A DNA stretch of 64,000 nt, taken from Paracoccus cavernae. GTDB lineage: Bacteria > Pseudomonadota > Alphaproteobacteria > Rhodobacterales > Rhodobacteraceae. The stretch covers positions 2,244,501 through 2,308,500 of the forward strand of contig JAUFRC010000001.1 in NCBI GenBank assembly GCA_030410095.1, read 5' to 3'. The notes below the pieces were generated by a model. It was given only the letters and a program-made list of their open reading frames with translations. It did no database searches and was not told the DNA's origin. The position numbers and the translations under genes are program-made. Below are positions 40,776 to 49,659 of this stretch, in pieces (position 1 is the first letter of the stretch; every line of letters begins with the position of its first letter).

Positions 40776-41649
40776 TCCGCCGTTTCCTGTCCGCAGCCTG
40801 CGCGATCGCCGCGCTGGCGCTGCCGCTTTCGCTGGCCCCCGCACAGGCCGATCCGCTGGCCAAAGACGTCTTCGGCGCGGCCCCGGCCCGACCGGAGGCG
40901 CCCCCGCCGCTATCGGATTTTACTCCAAGGGCTGCGTTTCGGGCGCGGTGCAACTGCCCGAAACCGGCCCGAGCTGGCAGGCGATGCGCCTTTCGCGCAA
41001 CCGCAACTGGGGCCATCCCCAGATGATCGATTTCCTCGTCGGGCTTTCGGGCGCGGCGCAAAAGGCCGGTTGGCGCGGGCTCTATATCGGCGACATCTCG
41101 CAATCGCGCGGCGGGCCGATGGTCACGGGCCATGCCAGCCACCAGATGGGGCTTGATGCCGATATCTGGATGCTGCCGCCCTCGAGCCTGACGCTTTCGC
41201 GCCAACAGCGCGAGAACCTCTCGTCGGTTTCGGTGGTCAACAAGGCCGGAACGCAGCTGACGAATTACTGGAACCCCGGCCATATGTCGATCATCCGCGC
41301 CGCCGCCAGCGACCGCCGCGTCGAGCGGGTCTTTGTCGATCCGGTGGTCAAGGTCGCGATGTGCAATATGGAGACCGGCAACCGCAACTGGCTGCGCAAG
41401 GTCCGCCCGATCAACAATCACGACTACCACTTCCACGTCCGCCTCGCCTGTCCGGCCGGTTCGGTCTGCCAGCAGCAGGACGCGCCGCCCGCAGGCGACG
41501 GCTGCGCCGAGGCCGCGGAATGGATCGAGAACCGCGTCAATCCGAGCCGCGTGAAACCGACGCCGCCTGATCCCAACTATCGCCATCCCCGTAGTTTCCG
41601 CCTGAGCGAGATGCCCGCGCAATGCCAGACCGTAGCCACCGCTCGGTAA
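40772..41649 (+). CDS. mepA: penicillin-insensitive murein endopeptidase (one frameshift)
   Basis: Periplasmic LAS-type zinc peptidase that cuts D-Ala-mDAP crosslinks. GTG start overlaps the MFS stop. Signal peptide RRFLSAACAIAALALPLSL. C5 near 40902 should be C6, joining to AIGFYSKGCVSGAVQLP. Zinc ligands are in GHASHQMGLDADIWM and HDYHFHVRLAC. Six to eight Cys suggest the usual disulphides. It overlaps the downstream phytase-like gene by 28 bases. Confidence 0.9.
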
Positions 41650-42598
41650 AACGCCTTCTGCCCAGTCCCGTACTGACGTCCGTTGCCGCCGCCTTCGTGC
41701 TGGCGGCAATGGTGACTCATGGCGTGACCGCCGATCCGCGCGCCGGCGACGATCTGGAGACCGCAGCAGAGGCCTCCGCACCCAAGGTCGATTACATCGC
41801 GACCTATGTCTGGAGCGATCCGCCGATGATTTCGGCGGCTATTCGGGCATCGAGGTTTCGGAGGACGGTCTGGGCTTTACCGCGCTTTCGGACCGCGCCA
41901 CCATCCGCTGGGGCCGGATCGAGCGTGACGCCTCGGGCCGGATCCGCGCGATGGAATCGGCTGGCAATGCGCGGCTGCGCGACAGCGACGGCAAGCCGCT
42001 CAAACCCGGGCTGCTGGGCGATTCCGAAGGGCTCGCGGTCGGGGCGGACGGCAAGATCTATGTCAGTTTCGAAGGCCTTGTGCGCGTCGTGCGCTACGAC
42101 ACGCCCGACAGTCCGGCAAAAGTGCTCAAGGGCCCGCCGGAATTTCGCAAGATGCAGAAGAATTCCGCGCTGGAATCGCTGGCGATCCTGCAGGACGGCA
42201 CGCTTTTGACCATGCCCGAGCGCTCGGGCGCGCTCGAGCGGCCCTTTCCGGTCTGGCGCTACCGCGACGGCACTTGGGACCAGCCCTTCGCCGTGCCGCG
42301 CAGCGGAAACTGGCTGCCGGTCGGATCGGATATGGGGCCGGACGGGCGGTTCTACCTGCTCGAGCGCGACTTCAAGGGGCTCTTGGGCTTTCTGTCGCGG
42401 GTGCGCCGTTTCGATCTGACGCCCGAAGGCTTGGTGAACGAACAGATCCTGCTGCAAAGCCGCCCGCTGCAATACGACAATCTCGAGGGGATCTCGGTCT
42501 GGCGCGACGATTTCGGCATCCGGCTGACGATGATCTCGGACGACAATTTCAACCTCTTCCAGCGCACCGAACTGGTCGAATACCGCGTTCAGGACTGA
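41622..42598 (+). CDS. esterase-like phytase-family protein (one frameshift)
   Basis: About 326 residues, secreted: signal region LLPSPVLTSVAAAFVLAAMV. The beta-propeller phytase-like esterase pattern is GGYSGIEVSEDGLGFTALSD, GDSEGLAVGADGKIYVSFEG and YLLERDFKGLLGFLSRVRR, ending NLFQRTELVEYRVQD. C2 near 41822 should be C3 (SDPPDDFGGYSG). It overlaps mepA, so the two may be coupled. The true substrate is unknown. Confidence 0.78.
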
Positions 42599-42715
42599 AG
42601 CGCGCACGCAAGCGGCCCGATCCCGCCGAAAACGCCCCTCAACCGGACAGTCGGCTTTACATGCCCGCCTCAAGGCCGTTCCATGCGAACAAAAGGGCAG
42701 AAAAGGATGACCGTC

Positions 42716-43905
42716 ATGAGCAAAGCCGCCAAAAGCTCCGCCAAAGGCAAGCGCGCCGCGCCCGCGCCGCCCCGTCCGGTGACCACCGCGCTCGATGCCG
42801 CCATCGACCGTGCTTTGGCCGAAAAGCGCATCGTCGGCACCGTCGTCATCATGGCCGAGGACGGCGTGATCACCTATCACCGTGCCGCCGGTTTCGCCGA
42901 TCGCGAAGCCGGTGCCGCGATGCAGCCCGCGACATGGTTCCGCTATGCCTCGGTCACCAAAGCCTTCACCACCGTCGCCGCCTTGCGCCTGATCGCGCAA
43001 GGACGCCTCTCGCCCGATGATCCGGTTGCGGAATGGCTGCCCGAATTCACCCCGAACCTCGTTGACGGCAGTCCGGCCGCGATCACGGTCGGCGATCTCA
43101 TGGCGCATATGGCGGGGCTGGATTACGGCTTCAACCAGAGGGCGGACGGCAGCTATGCGGCTGCCGGCGTCTCGGACGGCATCTCGGAGCGCGAGATTTC
43201 CCTGGCCGAGAACCTCCGCCGCATCGCCAGCGTGCCGATCGACATCACGCCGGGCAAGGATTGGCGTTATTCGATGGGCACCGATGTTCTGGGCGCGGTG
43301 ATCGAGGCCGTGACCGACAGCGCTTTGCCCTTCGCGATGGCCGATCTCGTGACCGGCCCGCTGGCGCTCGATGCGGCCTTTTCGCTGCCGAGCAAACACA
43401 ACCTTGCCGCCGCCTATGCCGATGCCCTGCCCGAGCCGCGCCTGATGGAGGGCGTGACCCGCGTTCAGGGGCTTTTGCCCGAGGGTCAGGCTTTTGCCTT
43501 CGACCCCGAACGCATCACCGATCTCGCGGCCTTCCCTTCGGGCGGCGGCGGGATGGCGGGCACGGCAGAAGCCGCGATAACCCTGCTCGAGACCCTGCGC
43601 ACAGGCCCCTTCCTCGGCCCCGAGCTGCGCGCCGCAGCCGCGACCGATCGCGCGCATTTCGGCGCCGAGGGCCATCCGCTGCGTGGTCCGGGCTACGGCC
43701 ACGCCTGGGCGGGGCGGTCCACCTCGACCCCGAGCAATCGGGCGCGGGCCTGTCGAAAGGCAGCCTGGCATGGGGCGGGATCTATGGCCATAGCTGGTTC
43801 ATCGATCCCGAGCGCAAACGCAGCGTCCTCGCTTTGACCAATACCGCAGTCGAGGGCATGTCGGGGCAGTTCTCGCTCGACATCCGCGACGCGACCGCGC
43901 TCTGA
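42716..43905 (+). CDS. serine hydrolase, class C beta-lactamase-like (one frameshift)
   Basis: About 397 residues. The SxxK nucleophile is in RYASVTKAFTTVAALRL, the YxN-like region near WRYSMGTDVLG and the HSG-like GIYGHSWFIDPERKRSV. No signal peptide: the start is basic (MSKAAKSSAKGKRAAP), so it may be cytosolic. Start at 42716 fits AAGGA spacing; an ATG at 42707 is possible. G4 at 43717-43720 should be G5, joining HAWAGAVHLDPEQSG. Probably an esterase or peptidase, not a resistance enzyme. Confidence 0.82.
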
Positions 43906-44043
43906 GGCAGGCAGGCGCGGCGGACCGGTCCCGCCTCGCCCGCGCCACGTCAGGATTGACTCGCTCGGGCCGAAGGCTTATGCGCCCGTTTGCCTGCATC
44001 GGCGGGCCGAGTTCTCCGCTACCTTGTCAAAACGGAACCTGAC

Positions 44044-44654
44044 ATGTCCCGCATTCTTCCCGGCATTCTTGCCATGGCCATCGTTGTTGTGGCCTCGAAC
44101 ATCCTTGTCCAGCACCTTCTGGGCGACTGGCTGACCTGGGGGCACTGACCTATCCGGTAGCCTTCCTTGTCACCGATATCATGAACCGCATCTACGGGCC
44201 GCAAGCCGCGCGCAAAGTGGTCTTCGCGGGCTTTCTCACCGGCGTTCTCTGCTCGGTCGTGGCGGCCGGTCTGGACAAGACAACGCTTCGCATCGCCATC
44301 GCTTCGGGCGCGGCTTTCCTGTCGGCGCAACTGCTTGATATCGCGATCTTCAACCGCCTGCGCCAACGCAACTGGTGGCTGCCGCCTCTGGCCGCGACGG
44401 TCGCGGGTTCCATCCTCGATACGGTGATCTTCTTCGGCATCGCCTTTTGGACCGGCCTGAGCGGCGTCTTTCCCCATGACGACATCAGCTGGGCCAACGA
44501 GCTGGTGCCGCTTCTGGGTCAGGGCCCGAACCTGCCGCTTTGGGTGTCCTTGGCGGTCGCCGATTGGTCGGTGAAAATGGCAATGGCGATTTTCGCACTG
44601 ATCCCGTTCCGTATCATTGTAGGCAATTTGATCGACCGCCGCGCAGAAATCTAA
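44044..44654 (+). CDS. yhhQ: VUT family queuosine-precursor transporter (one frameshift)
   Basis: About 203 residues, six hydrophobic helices. ILAMAIVVVASNILVQHLLG then, after adding one G to the G5 run near 44141, ALTYPVAFLVTDIMNRIYGP, ARKVVFAGFLTGVL and the C-terminal WSVKMAMAIFALIPFRIIVG, all typical of YhhQ/VUT transporters that import 7-cyano-7-deazaguanine. No preQ1-riboswitch-like element is seen upstream. The stop abuts the RNA unit described below. Confidence 0.85.
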
Positions 44655-44662
44655 TTGACAGA

Positions 44663-44674
44663 ACAATTTATTGT
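44663..44674. promoter_or_regulatory. short inverted repeat ACAATTTATTGT
   Basis: Perfect 5-bp inverted repeat (ACAAT, TT, ATTGT) about 15 bases before a TATAAC sequence (44687-44692). It lies between the yhhQ stop and the short reading frame at 44720. Could be an operator overlapping the promoter of the RNA unit. TTGACA occurs at 44655-44660 but is 26 bases from TATAAC, too far for a normal promoter. Confidence 0.35.
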
Positions 44675-44703
44675 GGCACGCTTCCTTATAACGGCAACAT
44701 TTT

Positions 44704-44848
44704 GAAAGGAGGTGGTCCAGTGTCGAGAGTGATAGTGGAGAGAGGTGTCGGGACAGGTAAGGAGGCCGTGGCCTGAGGGCAAACCCTTAGGTTGTCAATC
44801 CTTGTCTGGGAGCGGAGGCTTTCCAAGCCCTAACCGGACCATTTCCTT
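44704..44848 (+). promoter_or_regulatory. structured leader with self-sequestered ribosome-binding site
   Basis: Bases 44704-44720 match the reverse complement of the alphaproteobacterial 16S rRNA 3' end at 16 of 17 positions (G-U at the other). Bases 44706-44718 can pair without gaps with 44836-44848 (13 bp, two G-U). That second arm differs from the 16S tail at three positions, all allowing G-U pairing. An 8-bp hairpin (44772-44791, CAAA loop) and a GGCTT/AAGCC hairpin (44817-44829) lie inside. This is riboswitch or attenuator architecture. I recognise no named family. Confidence 0.6.
44720..44776 (+). CDS. 18-codon leader peptide
   Basis: GTG start seven bases after a very strong GGAGG. 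The product is MSRVIVERGVGTGKEAVA. Charged and Val/Gly-rich, no signal peptide and no run of one amino acid that would suggest classic amino-acid attenuation. Its TGA lies within the 5' arm of the hairpin at 44772-44791. Whether the peptide or only its translation matters is unknown. Confidence 0.55.
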   Translation: MSRVIVERGVGTGKEAVA

Positions 44849-44856
44849 AGATCTCG

Positions 44857-44889
44857 CGGGTCGTTCGAAAGGACGACCCGTTCTATTTT
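44857..44889 (+). terminator. intrinsic terminator of the RNA unit
   Basis: Stem CGGGTCGTTC / GGACGACCCG (10 bp with one G-U) closed by a GAAA tetraloop and followed by TTCTATTTT. It lies only eight bases after the 3' arm of the long-range stem. It suggests a self-contained transcript of roughly 190-200 bases. Confidence 0.75.
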
Positions 44890-45297
44890 GCAAGTCCGTC
44901 CGGTTTGGCTTTGGCAAAGCCGTTCGGCAAGGCGCGGCCTTTCGGCGTGGCAGGGTTTCGGCAAGCCGCATTTTCAGCCCCGCCATCATGGCCCGAAGGC
45001 TTCGACGCATGGCCTGCCGCCGAAATCAGGCCGCAGCGGTAAACGTGTCGTCGCGCAGCAATTGGGCTCCTTGATCCGCCCGACTGTCGCGAAACGAGCC
45101 GTCATGCAGGCTCGAGCCGCTTGTCGCCTCCTGCGTCGGACGGGACATCACCTTGAAAATGATCGACAATTACAACGTCGGCCAGCCGCCCCGCGTCGCC
45201 GCCCCAGCGATCAGGGCTTGAAAATTGCGGGCCCAAAGGGTCTTGATACGCCATCAGCCGAAAGCCTGATGCGCTTTGTCGCGCGGCCAAGGCCCCA
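44890..45297. other. gene-free region before choX
   Basis: 408 bases without a convincing gene. Open frames lack ribosome-binding sites and known motifs. It must carry the promoter of choX-betC, but I see no clear -35/-10 pair or operator. A partial coding look (RDITLKMIDNYNVGQPP at about 45145-45195) may be a decayed fragment, but it is too short to name. Confidence 0.4.
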
Positions 45298-46254
45298 ATG
45301 ATGCGAGGACCTCATGTCGAGAACCGCTCCCTCTCTGTCGCCCTGCTTGCCGCCTTTTGCGCGGCGGCCCCCGCCTTTGCCAATGATCCGGCAAGCTGCG
45401 CCACCGTGCGCTCCTCCGATCCCGGCTGGACCGATATTACCGCGACCAACGGCGTGGCGACGGCTCTGCTCAAGGGTCTGGGCTACAAGCCCGATATCCG
45501 CACGCTTTCGGTGCCGATCGGCTACGAGGCGCTCAAGACCGGCGAAACCGATGTGTTCCTCGGCAACTGGATGCCGGCGCAGAAATCCTTCCGCGACGAT
45601 CTCGACGCTTCGGGCCAGACCGAAGAGCTGGTCCAGAACCTCGAAGGCGCGAAATTCACCCTTGCGGTGACGGCTGCCGCCAAGGATCTCGGCATCGCCG
45701 ACTTCAAGGATCTCGACGCGCATCGCGATGCCTTCGGCGGGAAAATCTACGGGATCGAGCCGGGCGCGCCCGCCAACCAGTCGATCGCCAAGATGATCGC
45801 CGAGGACAAATTCGGCCTTGGCGATTGGGAACTGGTGGAATCGAGCGAGCAAGGCATGCTGGCACAGGTCCAGCGCAACGAGGCGGCCTCGACCCCTTCG
45901 GTCTTCCTCGCCTGGGCGCCCCATCCGATGAACGTCGCGCTGGATGTGACCTATCTCGCGGGCGGCGATGCGGAATTCGGCCCCGATTTCGGCGGTGCTT
46001 CGGTCCATACCATCGCACGCAAGGCATGGGTCGCCGAATGCCCGAACCTTGCCAAGCTTTTCACCCAGCTGACTTTCGACGTCGATATGGAGAACGTCCT
46101 GATGGGCAATATCCTCGACGACGGGATGGAGCCGGCGAAGGCCGCATCGGGCTGGATCGCGGCCCATCCCGAGGTTGCCGCGAAATGGCTCGACGGCGTG
46201 ACCACGCTTGACGGCCAGCCCGGCCTCGAGGCCGTCATGGCTTCGGTCCAGTAA
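45298..46254 (+). CDS. choX: choline ABC transporter substrate-binding protein
   Basis: Periplasmic choline-binding protein of the ProX/OpuAC family, about 315 residues. The signal peptide RSLSVALLAAFCAAAPAFA is clear; then DPGWTDITATNGVATALLKG, the ligand-loop region VFLGNWMPAQK and VFLAWAPHPMNVALDV, which contain the Trp residues that cage the ammonium group. Start is uncertain: ATG at 45298/45301 is in frame but has no site, while ATG at 45314 follows AGGA and would need a one-base repair. No choW/choV is adjacent; betC follows after seven bases. Confidence 0.88.
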   Translation: MMRGPHVENRSLSVALLAAFCAAAPAFANDPASCATVRSSDPGWTDITATNGVATALLKGLGYKPDIRTLSVPIGYEALKTGETDVFLGNWMPAQKSFRDDLDASGQTEELVQNLEGAKFTLAVTAAAKDLGIADFKDLDAHRDAFGGKIYGIEPGAPANQSIAKMIAEDKFGLGDWELVESSEQGMLAQVQRNEAASTPSVFLAWAPHPMNVALDVTYLAGGDAEFGPDFGGASVHTIARKAWVAECPNLAKLFTQLTFDVDMENVLMGNILDDGMEPAKAASGWIAAHPEVAAKWLDGVTTLDGQPGLEAVMASVQ

Positions 46255-46261
46255 GCGGAAA

Positions 46262-47766
46262 ATGGTCGTGTCCGAGCGTCCCAATATCCTGATCCTCATG
46301 GTCGACCAGCTGTCGGGGGTGCTTTTCCCCGACGGCCCGGCCGATTTTCTGAAAGTGCCGAACCTGCGCCGTCTGGCGGAGCGCTCGACGCGCTACCAGA
46401 ATGCCTATACCGCCAGCCCGCTTTGTGCGCCGGGCCGAGCGGCCTTCATGGCGGGGCAATTGCCGCGCCGCACCCGTGTTTACGACAATGCCGCCGAATT
46501 CGCCTCCGACATTCCGACCTATGCGCATCATTTGCGTCGCGCGGGCTATCAGACGGCGCTTTCGGGCAAGATGCATTTCGTCGGCCCCGACCAGCTGCAC
46601 GGCTTTGAAGAGCGCCTGACCACCGACATCTATCCCGCCGATTTCGGCTGGACCCCGATTACCGCAAACCGGGCGAGCGCATCGATTGGTGGTATCACAA
46701 CCTCGGCTCGGTCACCGGCGCGGGCGTGGCCGAGATCACCAACCAATACGAATATGACGACGAGGTCGCCTATAACGCCTGCCGCAAGCTCTACGACCTG
46801 TCGCGCGGTGCGGACGAGCGGCCGTGGTGCCTGACCGTCAGCTTCACCCATCCCCACGATCCTTTCGTGGCGCGGCGCAAATACTGGGATCTGTACGAGG
46901 GCATCCCCGAGCTCGATCCGCCTGCCCCGATCGCCTATGCCGATCAGGACCCCCATGCGCAGCGCCTGATGGATGCTTGCGACTATACCGCGCTCGAGGC
47001 GACGGACGAGGATATCCGCCGCTCGCGTCAGGCCTATTTCGCCAATATCTCTTATGTCGACGACAAGATCGGCGAGATCCTCGACGTGCTCGAGCGGACG
47101 CGGCAGGAGGCGATCATCGTCTTCCTGTCCGATCACGGCGAAATGCTGGGCGAGCGCGGGTTGTGGTTCAAGATGAACTTCTTCGAACAATCGGCACGGG
47201 TGCCCCTGATGATCGCGGCTCCCTCGATGGCGCCGGGTCTGGTGGAGGAGCCGGTCTCGACCATCGACGTCTTGCCGACGGTGACGGAGCTTGCGGGTAT
47301 TTCCGTGACGGAGATCACCCCTTGGACAGACGGGAAATCACTGGCCCAAGGAGCGGCGGATCGCGGTCCGGTCGCGATGGAATATGCCGCCGAGGGGTCG
47401 ATCACGCCTCTGGTCGGGCTGGTCGACGGGGCGTGGAAATATATTGCCTGCCCCGCCGATCCCGAAATGCTGTTCAATCTGGCCGACGATCCGCAGGAGC
47501 GGCACAATCTGGCCGCCGATCCTGCAGCGGCGGGGCAGCTCGAAAAGATGCGCGCCCTTGCGGCGGAGCGTTGGGATCTGGCCGCCTATGACCGCGAGGT
47601 CCGCGACAGTCAGGCGCGACGCTGGATCGCCTACGAGGCGCTGCGCAAAGGCAATTACCAATCCTGGGATTTCCAGCCGGTGATGAATGCCTCGGAGCGC
47701 TATATGCGCAACCATATGGACCTCAATATCCTCGAGGAATCCAAAAGGTTCCCGCGCGGCGAATAG
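46262..47766 (+). CDS. betC: choline-sulfatase (one frameshift)
   Basis: Hydrolyses choline-O-sulfate to choline and sulfate. About 501 residues. The sulfatase signature SPLCAPGRAAFMAGQL contains the Cys that becomes formylglycine (CxPxR). Metal ligands are in ILMVDQLSG and LSDHGEMLGERGLW; the C-terminal MRNHMDLNILEESKRFPR is typical of BetC. C4 at 46650-46653 should be C5, giving WTPDYRKPGERIDWWYHN. With choX it forms a uptake-and-use pair; betI, betA and betB are absent here. Confidence 0.92.
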
Positions 47767-47779
47767 CGCGAAGACATGA

Positions 47780-47805
47780 AAAGGGCGGGGAAATCCCCGC
47801 CCTTT
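47780..47805. terminator. bidirectional terminator between betC and thiolase gene
   Basis: Perfect 11-bp stem AAAGGGCGGGG / CCCCGCCCTTT around AAAT, flanked by A and T runs on both sides. It sits between converging genes and suits both. Confidence 0.8.
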
Positions 47806-47827
47806 GTCGTCCGGTTGACCTGTGGCC

Positions 47828-49007
47828 TCAGATGCGCTGGATCGCCAGAGCGATGCCCTGACCGCCGCCGATGCACATCGTCACCAGCGCCTTGTCGCCC
47901 GAGATCCGCTCGAGTTCGTACATCGCCTTGATGGTGATGATCGCGCCGGTCGCGCCGATCGGGTGGCCAAGCGCGATCGCGCCGCCGTTCGGGTTGACCT
48001 TGGCAGGATCAAGGCCGAGGCCCTTGTTCACCGCCAAAGCCTGCGCAGCGAAAGCCTCGTTCGATTCGATCACGTCGAAATCCGAGGCTTTGAGGCCGGT
48101 TTTCTCGAGCAATTGCTCGACTGCGGAATCGGGCCGATGCCCATGACCTCGGGGCGCACGCCCGCGACCGCATAGCCGAGCAGGCGGAACTTCGGGGTGA
48201 GTCCTGCCGCTTTCGCCGCATCCGCCCGCGCCAGAACGATCGCGCCCGCGCCGTCATTGAGGCCCGAGGCATTGCCCGCGGTCACCGTGCCGTCTTTCTT
48301 GAAGGCAGGCTTGAGACCGGCCAGCTTGTCGAGATCGGTCGCCTTGGGATGCTCGTCGGTGTCGAACATGACCGTGCCCTTGCGGGTCTTGATCTCGACC
48401 GGAACGATCTGCTCCTTGAAGCGGCCCTCGGCGATCGCTTTGGCGGCGCGGGTCTGGCTTTCCAGCGCGAAAGCATCCTGTTCGGCGCGCGAGATGTTGA
48501 ACTCGTCCGAGACATTCTCGGCGGTCACGCCCATATAGCCATTGCCCATCGGATCGGTCAGCGCACCGACCATCATGTCGATCATCTTGATATCGCCCAT
48601 TTTCGCGCCGAAACGCGCGGCAGGCACCGCATAGGGGGCACGGCTCATTGATTCCGCACCACCCGCGACGGCGAAATCGGCATCGCCCAATGCCAGAGCC
48701 TGCGCGGCCGAGACGATGGCCTGCGCGCCCGAGCCGCAAAGGCGGTTCACGTTCATCGCCGGCACTTTGTCCGGAATCCCGCATCGAGCATGGCGACGCG
48801 GCCGAGATACATGTCGCGCGGCTCGGTATTGAGGACATGGCCGAAGACGACATTGCCGATCTGCTCGGGTGCGACGCCCGCACGTTCAAGCGCGACGCGG
48901 GTCACGGTCGTGGCCAGATCGATCGGCGCGAAAGCCGCGAGACTGCCGCCAAAGCCGCCGATCGCGGTGCGCGCGCCGGACAGGATGACGATTTCATTGT
49001 CGGACAT
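47828..49007 (-). CDS. acetyl-CoA acetyltransferase (two frameshifts)
   Basis: Thiolase joining two acetyl-CoA to acetoacetyl-CoA, or the reverse. About 391 residues. Begins [20 protein letters not shown]. The acyl-bearing Cys is in [18 protein letters not shown], then [29 protein letters not shown] and the second catalytic Cys in [13 protein letters not shown]. Breaks near 48773 (G3 for G4) and 48123. It is of the PhaA/AtoB type; no phaB or phaC lies next to it. Confidence 0.93.
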
Positions 49008-49158
49008 TGGTTCTCTCCCTGGAAATCGCTGCGAGCTTAACTTGCTGCGCTGCGGCAGGAAGCATTTCCGCAAGGCCCGTCACCTCGGCGTGCCACTTGC
49101 CGCAATGGGGCTACAATCGCGGGTTGCGCCTGTGGCAAATCCCGCCAAAGCTGGCGCC

Positions 49159-49569
49159 ATGACCCAAGACATCCGACTCAGCACGTCCGGCGATCCGCTT
49201 GCCAACCCCCGCCTCAGTCTGAGGCTCCATTTCGATCAGGGGCTGACCTTTGGTCGCGGCAAGGCCGATCTGCTGCAGGCGATCTGCGACGACGGCTCGA
49301 TCTCGGCAGCGGGGCGGCGCATGCGCATGAGCTATCGCCGCGCCTGGGCCTTGGTCGAGGAGATGAACACGACCTTCGCCGAGCCTCTGGTCGATAGCGC
49401 GCGCGGCGGCTCGGGCGGCGGCGGGGCCGCGTTGACCGACAAGGGCCGCGAGGTGCTGGCGCATTACCGCGCGCTCGAGGCGCTTTTGCGCGAGGCAGGT
49501 GCCGACCATCTCGATGCGCTCTGCGGCGCCTTGCGCGCAACCGTGGAACCCGAACCGCCGAAAGGATAG
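49159..49569 (+). CDS. ModE N-terminal domain regulator
   Basis: 136 residues, intact. Winged helix-turn-helix of the ModE type: LRLHFDQGLTFGRGKADLLQ, GSISAAGRRMRMSYRRAWAL and FAEPLVDSARGGSGGGGAAL. It lacks the C-terminal molybdate-binding Mop/TOBE domains of full ModE (about 260 residues), so it must sense molybdate with a partner or act constitutively. It lies directly upstream of modABC on the same strand. No clear Mo-box is seen before modA. Confidence 0.82.
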   Translation: MTQDIRLSTSGDPLANPRLSLRLHFDQGLTFGRGKADLLQAICDDGSISAAGRRMRMSYRRAWALVEEMNTTFAEPLVDSARGGSGGGGAALTDKGREVLAHYRALEALLREAGADHLDALCGALRATVEPEPPKG

Positions 49570-49659
49570 GCCCAAGCGTCCGGTCCGGCGGGAAATAACG
49601 CTTGCCCGTCCGATACCTGTCTGGTTATGTCCGGTCAGACACAACGAGCGGAGACCCCC

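Noticed and set aside
42716..43905. Beta-lactamase resistance gene
   Set aside because: The SxxK motif is present, but there is no signal peptide and the motifs fit general class C-like esterases, so a resistance role is not supported.
43906..44043. preQ1 riboswitch upstream of the queuosine-precursor transporter
   Set aside because: I looked for the C-rich loop and A-rich tail of preQ1-I and saw none.
44888..45301. 137-codon frame before choX
   Set aside because: Arg/Gln-rich, no known motif and no ribosome-binding site; typical of an open frame arising by chance in GC-rich DNA.
49570..49659. ModE-binding box before modA
   Set aside because: Only ATAAC and GTTAT fragments 23 bases apart are present; spacing and sequence do not fit known Mo-boxes.
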